This document shows positions 25,254 to 34,103 of a DNA stretch of 64,000 bases, piece by piece. The translations under genes were made by a program, and so were the position numbers. Origin of the DNA: Bacteroidota bacterium (GTDB lineage: Bacteria; Bacteroidota; Bacteroidia; Chitinophagales; Chitinophagaceae); the NCBI GenBank assembly GCA_018267625.1, contig JAFDYC010000028.1, positions 62,001 to 126,000 on the forward strand, read 5' to 3'. Each line of letters opens with the position of its first letter. Positions within the stretch are counted from its first letter, which is position 1. Under the pieces are notes generated by a model. That model was not told where the DNA came from. It did not search any database and saw only the letters and a program-made list of their open reading frames with translations.

Positions 25254-25325
25254 TGGCTTCGCCAGGAATCGAACCTGGATCTGGAGCTTCGGAAACTCTT
25301 ATACTATCCATTGTACTACGAAGCC
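25254..25325 (-). tRNA. tRNA-Arg (CCG)
   Basis: A 72-nt cloverleaf on the minus strand. Acceptor stem GGCTTCG/CGAAGCC, T-arm CCAGG-TTCGATT-CCTGG, anticodon loop TTCCGAA with anticodon CCG. The first pair of the anticodon stem is mismatched (A-C); the other pairs hold. Discriminator A; no encoded CCA. Confidence 0.88.
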
Positions 25326-25385
25326 AAAAAAAAGCCAGGAGGAGCGTCAAAACCTTGCGGGCTTTAGCATGCTTTTCTCCTGGCT
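25326..25385 (-). terminator. Hairpin with T-run between tRNA-Glu and tRNA-Arg
   Basis: On the minus strand AGCCAGGAG (25385-25377) pairs with CTCCTGGCT (25341-25333), followed directly by a run of T. The loop is long (35 nt). It probably terminates the tRNA-Glu transcript before tRNA-Arg; the large loop lowers confidence. Confidence 0.45.
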
Positions 25386-25392
25386 CTCTGTG

Positions 25393-25464
25393 TACGGCGT
25401 ACGGGAGTCGAACCCGTCATTCCACCGTGAAAGGGTGGCGTATTAACCGATTTACCAACGCCGC
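25393..25464 (-). tRNA. tRNA-Glu (TTC)
   Basis: A 72-nt cloverleaf on the minus strand. Acceptor stem GCGGCGT/ACGCCGT, anticodon stem CCACC/GGTGG around loop CTTTCAC giving anticodon TTC, T-arm CGGG-TTCGACT-CCCG, discriminator A. Confidence 0.93.
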
Positions 25465-25533
25465 ATTCCCGTTTTGGGTCGGCAAATATACAGGGGTATA
25501 TCTCAGCTTGCCAAACCTTCCCAAACAGAAAAT

Positions 25534-26304
25534 TTATTTCGCTGCGACCATGGCCTGGATGATGCCCAGGAAGTCGGCAGCCTGAAGGGAAGCGCCACCA
25601 ATCAAACCGCCATCCACGTCCGGGCAGGCGAAGAGCTCAGCCGCATTAGAGGGCTTGCAGGAGCCGCCATACAGGATGGGAACACGCTCAGCGAGCGTGG
25701 TACCATATTGGGAAGCCAATACGTTGCGGATATGAGCGTGCATTTCCTGAGCCTGAGCCGAACTGGCGGTGCGCCCGGTACCGATGGCCCAGATGGGCTC
25801 ATAGGCTAAGGCAATGCGGCTCCAGGCTGAGGCTTCTAAATGAAACAGGGCAGCGCGAATCTGGCTTTCAACGAAGGCATTTTGACTACCTGCATCGCGC
25901 ACGGATAGTGGCTCTCCGCAGCAAAAAATGATATCCAGGTCTGCGCCTCTTGCGGCATCTAGTTTTTGGGCCAGAATGGCATCGCTCTCGGCATTGTATT
26001 CACGGCGCTCAGAGTGCCCCAGGATGACAACCGGAATACCGGCACTATGCAGCATTTCTGCGCTTACTTCACCGGTGTATGCACCCCTTTTTTCCTGATG
26101 GCAGTTTTGTGCGGCAACACGTACAAACTCCTTCCCTTGTACCAATGCCTGGATTTGGGTAAGGTGAAGCAAAGAAGGGGCAAACAAAACCTGGCGTTCG
26201 GCACTCAACGTAGGCATACCGGCCAGCACGTCCTGCACTAATTGGCAGCCTTCGGCAAGGCCCAAATTCATTTTCCAGTTGCCTGCTACTATTTTCTTTC
26301 GCAT
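25534..26304 (-). CDS. tpiA: Triosephosphate isomerase
   Basis: A 256-residue TIM barrel interconverting DHAP and glyceraldehyde-3-phosphate in glycolysis. Catalytic residues are visible: Lys in GNWKMN (about 11), His in GHSERR (about 97) and Glu in AYEPIWAIGTG (about 168). The phosphate-binding loops YGGSC and GGLIGGASL also fit. Length is standard. It is followed by tRNA-Glu and tRNA-Arg on the same strand and preceded by the GlmU-like gene. Confidence 0.97.
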   Translation of the reverse strand: MRKKIVAGNWKMNLGLAEGCQLVQDVLAGMPTLSAERQVLFAPSLLHLTQIQALVQGKEFVRVAAQNCHQEKRGAYTGEVSAEMLHSAGIPVVILGHSERREYNAESDAILAQKLDAARGADLDIIFCCGEPLSVRDAGSQNAFVESQIRAALFHLEASAWSRIALAYEPIWAIGTGRTASSAQAQEMHAHIRNVLASQYGTTLAERVPILYGGSCKPSNAAELFACPDVDGGLIGGASLQAADFLGIIQAMVAAK

Positions 26305-26401
26305 GATTTAATAAGGAATATTTGATAGGTTTTTTAAAAAAAATCTTGTGTCGTTTTCGTGTGTCTGAATGGTGCGGGCAGCTTCAACGTTTGGATAGTC
26401 A

Positions 26402-27610
26402 TCAGGAGCCAAATATCAACTGTCGACCGGCTGCGGTGCGGTGAAAGACTTCGAGAAGTAGGGCGCGCTCCGCTTCACTGAGGGTTTTGTGGCGCCGGGC
26501 CATCATACGTTCTGCCGTTTCCAAGGCCCGTTCAAACTGATAGGTGCTCATGCCCTGCGGCCCACCCCAGGTGAATGAAGGAATAAACTTCTCTGGAAAC
26601 CCACTGCCCCAGATATTACAGGACACACCGGCAATGGTACCCGTATTGAACATCGTGTTGATGCCGCTTTTCGAATGATCGCCCATGAGCAGACCGCAGA
26701 AGCTAAGACCGGTACGTACACTCTTATTGGCAGCTTCGTCCCAGGCCTTTACCTCATCATAGTTGTTCTTGAGGTTGGAACAATTGGTATCCGCGCCGAG
26801 GTTGCACCATTCGCCAATGACGGCATTGCCTAGAAAGCCATCGTGGCCTTTATTGCTGTTGGCAAAGAAGACCACATTGCCTACTTCACCACCGACTTTA
26901 CAGCCCGGGCCGATGGTAGTTGCTCCATAAATTTTAGCGTCCATCTTCAGTGTGGCACCTGCACAAACTGAAATGGGCCCGCGCAGCTTGCAGCCTTCCA
27001 TCACTTCAGCGCCGGAACCAATGTATATAGGGCCGGACTCAGCATTGAAGATGCTTCCTGCATCAATTCGGGCACCTGTTTCCACAAAGATTTCAGTTCC
27101 TCGGGTGCATACATCGGCAGGTAAGGGCGCTGATTCCCTGCCTGCTTTCAGCCAAAAGAAATCCTGACGGATGGCCCAGTCATTATTTGAAAAAATATCC
27201 CAGGGCCGATGGAGCCATCGAGGTTCTTCCAGGCATTCAATCGGATTTAATGAAGCAAGTTGTTTGTGCCAGGCATCCATGTTGGGGATGCTGTGTTCCA
27301 ATTTAGCCGCTACGATTTGGCCATCGTGTTGCAGCGATGCGCCGACTTGCAGTGTTGCCAGCTCAGTGGCCAGCTTCTCGTTGCCTATGACTCTTCCATT
27401 GATATAAAGAAAGGGCCCCGGGCCTGTAGCATTGGGAAATACGTCTTGCAGGTATGCTTCTGTCAGGCTGAAGCTTTGTTGCAGTGATAGCAATTGTTGC
27501 CAGCGTTCGCGGGCTGTGAAGATTCCGCAGCGGATGTCCGCAGATGGGCGGGTATGAGTAAAAGGGAAGAGGGCTGTCCACTGTGCGTCGTCAAATAGAA
27601 TGAGCTGCAT
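26402..27610 (-). CDS. GlmU-like sugar nucleotidyltransferase/acetyltransferase (Bacteroidota type)
   Basis: A 402-residue protein starting MQLILFDDAQW with TRPSADIRCGI, the pattern of the alternative GlmU family of Bacteroidota. The N-terminal half is a shortened nucleotidyltransferase-like domain. The second half (from about 190) contains left-handed beta-helix hexapeptide repeats (for example ISVCAGATLKMDAKIYGATT). It is proposed to make UDP-GlcNAc for peptidoglycan and lipid A. It lies between the SurA-like and tpiA genes on the same strand. Biochemical role follows family annotation only. Confidence 0.82.
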   Translation of the reverse strand: MQLILFDDAQWTALFPFTHTRPSADIRCGIFTARERWQQLLSLQQSFSLTEAYLQDVFPNATGPGPFLYINGRVIGNEKLATELATLQVGASLQHDGQIVAAKLEHSIPNMDAWHKQLASLNPIECLEEPRWLHRPWDIFSNNDWAIRQDFFWLKAGRESAPLPADVCTRGTEIFVETGARIDAGSIFNAESGPIYIGSGAEVMEGCKLRGPISVCAGATLKMDAKIYGATTIGPGCKVGGEVGNVVFFANSNKGHDGFLGNAVIGEWCNLGADTNCSNLKNNYDEVKAWDEAANKSVRTGLSFCGLLMGDHSKSGINTMFNTGTIAGVSCNIWGSGFPEKFIPSFTWGGPQGMSTYQFERALETAERMMARRHKTLSEAERALLLEVFHRTAAGRQLIFGS

Positions 27611-27658
27611 GAGGAAATCAAAAAGCTAAGAAAGGCCAAAGAACAGAAGCCAACATAC

Positions 27659-29038
27659 TTAGTTCCGTGCTGTCTCTGCGAGCCAGTGCTGGATGCCGGA
27701 GCAATCTGAATATTTCGGGTCCACATGCAGGTAATAAGTAGGTAGGCGCTCCAAAATCCAGCTTTCCAGTTTTTGTTGTTCTTTCTGTGCCTTGGCTACG
27801 TTTTGAATCTTGGCATAATCATCACGCATGTTTGCCTTGTGGGGTTCGGTCCGGCTTTTTAGAATCACGATTCGGGTGCTGCGTTCGCCCTGAGCAGTGA
27901 ATATCTGGGGTTGAGAAATGCTCCCGGGTTTCAAGCTGTCAATCATCAAGGCTAATTGCGGGTCGAGTTGGTCAACCTGCAACTGAGTAGAGCCCGTGCG
28001 AGGGTCTGCAATCATCCCACCGGTCATCTTGCCTTGTTCGTCCGTACTGTATTTACTAACGGCTTCACCAAAGCTCAATTTGCCCGCAATGATTTCGGCC
28101 CGTATGCTGTCTAAACGAAGCAAAGAGGCCTTATAGTCGGCATCGGTGTGCTGCGGAATGATGAGGATGTGGCGAACATCAGCTTCTTCACCTCTCCGCT
28201 GAATCATCTGGATAATGTGGTAGCCGAATCGGGATTTGATAACGGGTGAAATCTCCCCATTCTGGAGCCGGAAAGTGGCTTGAACGAAGGCTGGATCATA
28301 ACCGCTGCGGGTCACTCCGTCGATGCGGCCACCATTATCGCGGCTGCCAGGGTCTTCGCTGTATAGGCCGGCCATTACTTCGAAGCTCTTGCCATCTTTC
28401 ACAATTTGCCTGCGAATGTCTTCTGCCATGTCGCGGGCATATTTATCTAATTCGGCATTCACCGGTGGTGCCAGCACGACCTGACCCACTTCAACAGTAG
28501 CGGGATAAAAGGGTAGGCTGTCTTTGGGAATGCTATTGTAAAACGTCTGCACTTCGGCGGGGGTGACCCTTACATTTTCCAGGATTTTACTACGAACTTT
28601 TTCCGCCATCATCTGCTCTTTCACTACATCGCGGTAGGCTTCTTTCATTTGGAAAATAGTCTTACCGCTAGCCGCTTCTAATTTTTCCTGAGAACCATAC
28701 ATACGGATAAAATACCGGATGCGGTTATCGAGCTGCCCTTCCACTTCATCATCGCTCACAAGCAGGCTATCACGTTCGGCCTGTTCCACCAGCATCTTTC
28801 CGGAAATCATATCCTGTAAAATCAGGCAACGCATCGAATCAGTGACTATTTCGTTCGGGGTGTTCTGCATGCTCTGCGCCACCATCTGGTCGAGGTCGCT
28901 TTGCAAGATGATGCGGTTTTTGCCAACGATAGCAATGATTTTATCAGCGTTTTGTGCCGGTTGTGCCTGTGAAACAGAAAAAGAAACAAGCATCAGGCCT
29001 ACACAGGCCAGACGGGAAATGAAATCAGAAAAATTCAT
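27659..29038 (-). CDS. SurA-like periplasmic peptidyl-prolyl isomerase/chaperone
   Basis: A 459-residue secreted protein with a signal peptide ending SQAQP. The N-terminal SurA-like chaperone domain starts KIIAIVGKNRIILQSDLDQM. Two parvulin (PpiC) domains follow: one around 175-280 (YSEDPGSRDNGG, IKSRFGYHIIQM) and one around 285-390 (VRHILIIPQ, YSTDEQGKMTGGMI). SurA-type proteins help outer-membrane proteins fold. A TATTTTTG box lies 22 bp upstream of the ATG. Confidence 0.9.
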   Translation of the reverse strand: MNFSDFISRLACVGLMLVSFSVSQAQPAQNADKIIAIVGKNRIILQSDLDQMVAQSMQNTPNEIVTDSMRCLILQDMISGKMLVEQAERDSLLVSDDEVEGQLDNRIRYFIRMYGSQEKLEAASGKTIFQMKEAYRDVVKEQMMAEKVRSKILENVRVTPAEVQTFYNSIPKDSLPFYPATVEVGQVVLAPPVNAELDKYARDMAEDIRRQIVKDGKSFEVMAGLYSEDPGSRDNGGRIDGVTRSGYDPAFVQATFRLQNGEISPVIKSRFGYHIIQMIQRRGEEADVRHILIIPQHTDADYKASLLRLDSIRAEIIAGKLSFGEAVSKYSTDEQGKMTGGMIADPRTGSTQLQVDQLDPQLALMIDSLKPGSISQPQIFTAQGERSTRIVILKSRTEPHKANMRDDYAKIQNVAKAQKEQQKLESWILERLPTYYLHVDPKYSDCSGIQHWLAETARN

Positions 29039-29133
29039 GAAGGGAGAAAACGGGCGGCGCCAAAAATAAGTCAGGCCACAGGCGCCATTGGGGCTTCTTT
29101 TGTTTTTAACGTTTTCAGGAAGAATGGAACCAG

Positions 29134-30270
29134 TTATCGTTGCCGGTCTTTAATAAAAATGCCCTTTAGTTCAGCTGGGTTATAGGCGTCGGAAGCTGTG
29201 GGCAGTAGAGGATGCTTCGCAGCATATTGCTCGTAAGCCGGGATGGCTTCCGGGTGAAATTTCACCCAGGCATCATATTGTGCCTGGTTTTCGGCACGGC
29301 CAAACACCCATTGGTTATAGGCATCAAAGTGCCCAGCCCGCAGCAGGTTGTCCCAATAAGTGAATAAGGTAAACGGGTAGCGGACGGCATACCGGGCCAT
29401 CCATTCCATGCAAAAACGGGTTCGCAGCATGGTTAGGTTTTCTGTGGAAAATCCATCGGACAGCACCGGAGCCAGGTGCAGCAAGTCGTGCTCCACAGCT
29501 TCTTTAAAGTTTGTTGGTGTTGTTTTCACCTTCTTTCCAAAGCGTGGAACCAGTCCTGCATCCGGGGTTCCATACAGGCGCTTATATGCAGCCAGGAGCA
29601 GCTTCCTGGTTTCGCCGCTACGGGGAGTGTAGCGCTCCAGATTGATAAAAATTTCTGCATACAGGATGGCCCATACAGGTTCGTCTGTTTGCATATAAGC
29701 CCGTGCTGCTTCGTAATAATTCACATGGTAGCCGGGGTCGGCAGCGATGCCGGCAATCCAGGCGTTCAGGGCTTCTGGCAGGGCACGCTGCTGCTCATAA
29801 TATTTCCCTTTTTCATGAAATAAAAACCCCGAACCAGGGTATTTCTCTAAGCCTTTATCCAAAAGCTTCCTTGCCTTTTTGTCTTCATGCAATGCAGTCT
29901 GGATCGAGGCAGCAATCGCGTAAGCCGTTGCATCGGCCCGGTCGTTTTCAATGAGGGGTGTGATGGTGCTTTCGGCACGGCGGTAATTGCCGGAAAGCAA
30001 ATAAGCCTGGGCCAGGTCGCGGTAGAGAACGGGCTTATCCGGCGCCAATGCAATGGCCTGCTGGTATGAGGCAATCGCCGGGCCGAAACTCCCCGCTGCT
30101 AATGAGGCTTGTGCACTCCGGTAGAGTGACTCCACTTCGGGTGAAGGCCAGGATTCATTTTGAGCCTTTGCCACAGGCAGCCAAACCCAAAAACACAGGA
30201 AAAGGGCGCCGAACTTGAGCCGGACATTAGAAACAGATTTTTTCACGCTGCGCAAAAGTAGGATAGGCAT
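29134..30270 (-). CDS. Secreted TPR-repeat protein
   Basis: A 378-residue protein with a basic N-terminus, a hydrophobic signal (FGALFLCFWVWLPVAKAQ) and tetratricopeptide repeats from about residue 45 to 180 (ASYQQAIALAPDKPVLYRDL and similar). The C-terminal half is not repetitive and is unrecognised (rich in Trp/Tyr, for example FTYWDNLLRAGHFDAYNQW). Probably periplasmic and involved in protein-protein contacts. It is transcribed divergently from pfkA. Confidence 0.7.
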   Translation of the reverse strand: MPILLLRSVKKSVSNVRLKFGALFLCFWVWLPVAKAQNESWPSPEVESLYRSAQASLAAGSFGPAIASYQQAIALAPDKPVLYRDLAQAYLLSGNYRRAESTITPLIENDRADATAYAIAASIQTALHEDKKARKLLDKGLEKYPGSGFLFHEKGKYYEQQRALPEALNAWIAGIAADPGYHVNYYEAARAYMQTDEPVWAILYAEIFINLERYTPRSGETRKLLLAAYKRLYGTPDAGLVPRFGKKVKTTPTNFKEAVEHDLLHLAPVLSDGFSTENLTMLRTRFCMEWMARYAVRYPFTLFTYWDNLLRAGHFDAYNQWVFGRAENQAQYDAWVKFHPEAIPAYEQYAAKHPLLPTASDAYNPAELKGIFIKDRQR

Positions 30271-30343
30271 GCCCCTGCTTTGGGCTACTTCGATAGGCCT
30301 GGTTCATTCGGGCTTATTGAAATTATTGTTTGAATTTTCCTGT

Positions 30344-31324
30344 ATGAACATCCAACGAATTGCCCTGCTCACCTCCGGCGGCGATGCTCCGGGAATGAAT
30401 GCTGCCATCCGCGCAGTAGTGCGCACCGCGGTCTTTCATAAAATGGAAGTATGGGGCATCCGGCGTGGCTATGAAGGGCTGATTGAAGGCGACATGATCC
30501 CGCTTCAGGCTCAGGATGTGAGCAACATCATCGCAAGAGGTGGCACCATCCTGAAAACTGCACGCAGCAAAGCTTTCCAAACTGAAGAAGGCCGCCGCAA
30601 CGCTTTTACCCAATTACAACAACGGGGTATCGAAGGCTTGATTCTGATAGGCGGCGATGGCACCTTCCGGGGCGCTCATGCGTTTTTCCAGGAACATCAG
30701 ATTCCTGCTATTGGTCTGCCGGGCACGATTGATAATGACCTCGCAGGTACCGATTACACAATTGGCTTCGACACTGCAGTCAATACCGCTGTTGAGGCTA
30801 TTGATAAAATCCGCGACACTGCAGAAGCCCACGACAGGCTGTTTATTGTGGAAGTGATGGGCCGTGATGCGGGCTACATTGCGCTGCACAGCGGCCTTGC
30901 CTGCGGTGCCGAAGACATCCTCATCCCGGAAGTAGAAACCCTGCTCGGCCAGGTAGTGGCGCGCATCTGCGATGACGAGCGACGTAAGAAAACAGTACAC
31001 ATCATCGTAGTCTCGGAAGGGGATGATTTGAAAGGAGGCGCCTCGGCACTCTACGAATACATCCGCCACGATTTTCCTCAGCTTGACACGCGCATGTGCG
31101 TTCTGGGCCATATCCAGCGGGGCGGCTCGCCCACCTGCGCCGACCGGATCCTTGCCAGCCGTCTGGGCTTTGCTGCGGTGAATGCCTTACGAGCCGGTAA
31201 AAGCCAGGTGATGGCCGGGTTGGTGAACGATCAGGTAGTGTTTACTCCTTTTGATCAGGCAGTGAAACAACAGGCAAACCTGCACCGTGATATGCTGCAG
31301 ATGATCCGTGTGCTGGCCGTTTGA
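30344..31324 (+). CDS. pfkA: ATP-dependent 6-phosphofructokinase
   Basis: A 326-residue PfkA. ATP site LTSGGDAPGMNAAIR, GGDGTFRG, the catalytic-loop PGTIDNDLAGTDYTIGFDTA with the catalytic Asp (cited in parts: GTIDND), MGRDAGYIA and GHIQRGGSP. It commits fructose-6-phosphate to glycolysis; the Gly after GGDG fits an ATP- rather than PPi-dependent enzyme. The frame is open back to 30215, but the ATG at 30344 gives the standard start. It is convergent with the YycJ-like gene (10 bp apart). Confidence 0.96.
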   Translation: MNIQRIALLTSGGDAPGMNAAIRAVVRTAVFHKMEVWGIRRGYEGLIEGDMIPLQAQDVSNIIARGGTILKTARSKAFQTEEGRRNAFTQLQQRGIEGLILIGGDGTFRGAHAFFQEHQIPAIGLPGTIDNDLAGTDYTIGFDTAVNTAVEAIDKIRDTAEAHDRLFIVEVMGRDAGYIALHSGLACGAEDILIPEVETLLGQVVARICDDERRKKTVHIIVVSEGDDLKGGASALYEYIRHDFPQLDTRMCVLGHIQRGGSPTCADRILASRLGFAAVNALRAGKSQVMAGLVNDQVVFTPFDQAVKQQANLHRDMLQMIRVLAV

Positions 31325-31334
31325 CATTCCGGAA

Positions 31335-32168
31335 TTAAAACAAGGTGCTTTGCCGAATTCCCTGGGCCTCCGAAACATTAGTTTCCACATGCAGCAGGGT
31401 GTCTGCGCCGATGCGATACACTGCAGAAGGCCCATAACGAGAAGCCACTGCTATTTCGGTATCGCCGGCATGAGGCCGGAAATTTTCCAGTGCCCGTTCC
31501 GGTGTATTGTTTTCTTGCGATAAATGAGCTAGGATAACCAGGCGCAGATGGGCAGCCCGGTGATGAAGGAATAACTCAAGAGCCTGCCCGTTGGACAGAT
31601 GCCCCGCTCCGCCCCGAATCCTGTTTTTTAAATGCCAGGGATAACGTCCGTTTTCAAGCATTGCTTCATCATAATTCGATTCCAGAAACACGGCATGGCA
31701 CTGCGAAAAATGATGCTGTACCCGCTTGCACACCTGGCCTATATCTGTCAAGATGCCCACTTTAATATCGCCGGAACACACCACAAACGAATGAGGCTCA
31801 CAGGCGTCATGGTGTTTGGAAAATGGCAGGATGCTCAGGCTTCCAACCGGTACGGGCACTTCGGGCTGGAAACTATGCAGCAACTCCGGAGGTAGCGTAA
31901 CCCGGCAGGCCGCCCGGGTGGATGGCGTGATGAAGACCGGCAGCTTATGCCGAGCGGCCAGTCGGTACATGCCGCGGATATGGTCGCTGTGCTCATGCGA
32001 GATAAACAAGGCCTTTAGCTTACCGATATCCAGACGCAAGGCCTTCATCCGGAGCTCAGTCTCGCGGCATGACAAACCCGCATCCACCAACACTGCCTCA
32101 TGCTCATTACCTACATAATAGCAGTTGCCATTGGAGCCCGAATTGAGCGATGCCAAATACAAGGACAT
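31335..32168 (-). CDS. YycJ/WalJ-like metallo-beta-lactamase-fold protein
   Basis: A 277-residue MBL protein starting MSLYLASLNSGSNGNCYYVG, the hallmark of the YycJ group. Zinc motif SHEHSDHIRG, a GILTDIG acidic residue, LESNYD and the late AHLSQENN His. YycJ-type proteins are putative exonucleases linked to cell-wall or replication control in Firmicutes; the role here is inferred from family. The ATG at 32168 is preferred over an upstream start that would add five residues. Confidence 0.82.
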   Translation of the reverse strand: MSLYLASLNSGSNGNCYYVGNEHEAVLVDAGLSCRETELRMKALRLDIGKLKALFISHEHSDHIRGMYRLAARHKLPVFITPSTRAACRVTLPPELLHSFQPEVPVPVGSLSILPFSKHHDACEPHSFVVCSGDIKVGILTDIGQVCKRVQHHFSQCHAVFLESNYDEAMLENGRYPWHLKNRIRGGAGHLSNGQALELFLHHRAAHLRLVILAHLSQENNTPERALENFRPHAGDTEIAVASRYGPSAVYRIGADTLLHVETNVSEAQGIRQSTLF

Positions 32169-32280
32169 AAAAATTTCAGGCAACGAAAGTAGCCCCCATC
32201 CAAAACAGGGGCAGGTAGCAACCGATGCAGAAAAGGAAAGTCCCGCTGACTAACAATATTTTTTAGACTTGAGAAAAATG

Positions 32281-32317
32281 TGAAAAAAATAGAGGCTGCC
32301 TCGATGGAGACAGCCTC
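32281..32317 (-). terminator. Rho-independent terminator after tRNA-Thr
   Basis: On the minus strand GAGGCTG pairs with CAGCCTC (plus 32311-32317 with 32292-32298) around a 12-nt loop, followed by TATTTTTTTC. It lies just downstream of tRNA-Thr. Confidence 0.75.
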
Positions 32318-32324
32318 ACTATGG

Positions 32325-32397
32325 AGCCAACTATCAGATTCGAACTGACGACCCCTTCATTACGAATGAAGTGCTCTACCAGCTGAGCTAAGTTGGC
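32325..32397 (-). tRNA. tRNA-Thr (CGT)
   Basis: A 73-nt cloverleaf on the minus strand. Acceptor GCCAACT/AGTTGGC, D-arm with GCTC...GAGC, anticodon stem CTTCA/TGAAG around TTCGTAA giving anticodon CGT, T-arm CAG-TTCGAAT-CTG core, discriminator T. It lies 26 bp downstream of the ABC ATPase gene. Confidence 0.92.
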
Positions 32398-32423
32398 CGG
32401 GGGCGCAAAAATAAGGGGATGCG

Positions 32424-33128
32424 TTATTTGCTCAGCAGAGCAGGCTGGTTCTGCCGGTCACTTTCAATTAATCCGTCCCTCATTCGCACGATGCGGTGGG
32501 TGTATTCAGCGATGTCTTCTTCGTGGGTGACTAATACAACGGTGTTTCCTGCCTCGTGAATGGTGTGAAAAAGATCCATGATTTCGATGGATGTTTTTGT
32601 GTCTAAGTTGCCGGTAGGCTCATCAGCGAGGATGATGGCGGGGTTGTTGATGAGGGCGCGGGCGATGGCTACTCGTTGGCTCTGGCCGCCTGAAAGTTCA
32701 TTGGGTTTGTGGTGGCCACGGTCGGCAAGTCCTACTTTTTCTAGCATGTCGCGGGCGCGTGCTTCACGTTCTTTGCGGCCCACACCGGCGTAGATCAGAG
32801 GCACGGCCACATTTTCCCAGGCGCTGAGGCGGGGCAGCAAATTGAATTGCTGAAAGACAAATCCGATTTCGGCATTCCGGACGGTGGCTAAATCATCATC
32901 AGCCATGCGCGACACGTCCTGTGCGTTCAGAACATAGCGCCCGGAGGTGGCGGTGTCTAAACAGCCGAGGATATTCATCAGGGTGCTTTTGCCTGATCCG
33001 GAAGGCCCCATCAGGGCTACATATTCGTTTCGCTGAATCTCGAGATTGAGGCCTTTGAGCACGGGCAACTCCTGCCTGCCGAGGTAGTAAGATTTATGAA
33101 TGTCTTGCAAGGAAATAATAGCGCTCAT
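32424..33128 (-). CDS. ABC transporter ATP-binding protein (LolD/MacB type)
   Basis: A 234-residue ATPase. Walker [11 protein letters not shown]-loop [10 protein letters not shown], signature LSGGQSQR, Walker [13 protein letters not shown] and H-loop VTHE. The [15 protein letters not shown] and FNLLP features are typical of the LolD/MacB/FtsE group, which drives extrusion of lipoproteins or compounds with an FtsX-like permease. No permease gene is adjacent, so the partner is unknown. The ATG at 33128 gives the usual N-terminus. Confidence 0.9.
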   Translation of the reverse strand: MSAIISLQDIHKSYYLGRQELPVLKGLNLEIQRNEYVALMGPSGSGKSTLMNILGCLDTATSGRYVLNAQDVSRMADDDLATVRNAEIGFVFQQFNLLPRLSAWENVAVPLIYAGVGRKEREARARDMLEKVGLADRGHHKPNELSGGQSQRVAIARALINNPAIILADEPTGNLDTKTSIEIMDLFHTIHEAGNTVVLVTHEEDIAEYTHRIVRMRDGLIESDRQNQPALLSK

Positions 33129-33205
33129 AAGCTGCTGAAAGGAATAGATGAATCGCAGGCGACCTGCAATTTGGGGCATTCTGCCCGCATGATTTTCTGT
33201 TCTTC

Positions 33206-33976
33206 TTATTGCCTTCCGAAAATCCCAAATACAGCGCTGCCGCTACCGCTCATCGAAGCATACAAAGCACCCTCTGCATACAAGGCCTCTTTTGCTGCCT
33301 GGATTTTCGGGTATTGAGGGAAGACTGAGTCTTCGAAATCGTTGTGCAGGATATGGCGCCATTCAGCGAGGGGGGTTTCGGGCAGGGAACGTAACGGAAA
33401 AGAGGCCGGGCGGGGCTGCACCTGCCGGAATGCCTCGCTCGTGCTAACCAGAATTTCTGGGCACACAACCTGGATTCGATAGCCGGAGAGGTCCAAGGCA
33501 ACGGGTTCCATCCGCTCGCCGCGCCCTGCGGCAAACTGAGGTTCGTTTCGGATAAAAAAAGGGCAGTCTGAGCCCAGTGATAAGGCAAGTGATTCTAATT
33601 CGGCCTGGCTGAGTCCAAGTGTACCGATTTCGTTCAGCATCATTAAGGCAAAAGCGGCATCGGCACTGCCACCCCCCAACCCGGCCCCCATGGGAATCAC
33701 TTTGTGCAGATAAAAATCCAGAGCGGGAATTTTTGATGGATACCGGGCTTGCAGCAGTTTGAATGCTTTCCAAACCAAGTTGTTTTCTGGTTTGCCCTGA
33801 ACGGGCCGCCCGCTGAGCTGTAAGGCAGGGACTGAATTTGCCGCAGGCACTATTTCCAAAGCATCCCTCAGTTGCGGCAGTGGGTAGAAAATCGTTTCGA
33901 GATTGTGGTAGCCATCCGCCCGCTTGCTGGTGATGTGCAGGCCGAGGTTGATTTTGGCTGGTGGAAAACGGAGCAT
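33206..33976 (-). CDS. ispE: 4-diphosphocytidyl-2-C-methyl-D-erythritol kinase
   Basis: A 256-residue GHMP kinase of the MEP isoprenoid pathway. N-terminal [20 protein letters not shown], the ATP-binding [16 protein letters not shown] and a C-terminal [13 protein letters not shown] glycine-rich motif are all present. The length is slightly short for the family but all motifs are intact. A TTACTTTG box lies upstream of the ATG. Confidence 0.95.
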   Translation of the reverse strand: MLRFPPAKINLGLHITSKRADGYHNLETIFYPLPQLRDALEIVPAANSVPALQLSGRPVQGKPENNLVWKAFKLLQARYPSKIPALDFYLHKVIPMGAGLGGGSADAAFALMMLNEIGTLGLSQAELESLALSLGSDCPFFIRNEPQFAAGRGERMEPVALDLSGYRIQVVCPEILVSTSEAFRQVQPRPASFPLRSLPETPLAEWRHILHNDFEDSVFPQYPKIQAAKEALYAEGALYASMSGSGSAVFGIFGRQ

Positions 33977-34103
33977 GAAAAGAAAAATCGCTGAGCGGCA
34001 AAGTAAAATTCACCCAGAAAATCACACATCTTCTTGCCTATTGTAACAAAACCTAAACGCCGCTTCGAAACACCTTTGCCCGATTCTTGCTAAGCATCAT
34101 CCC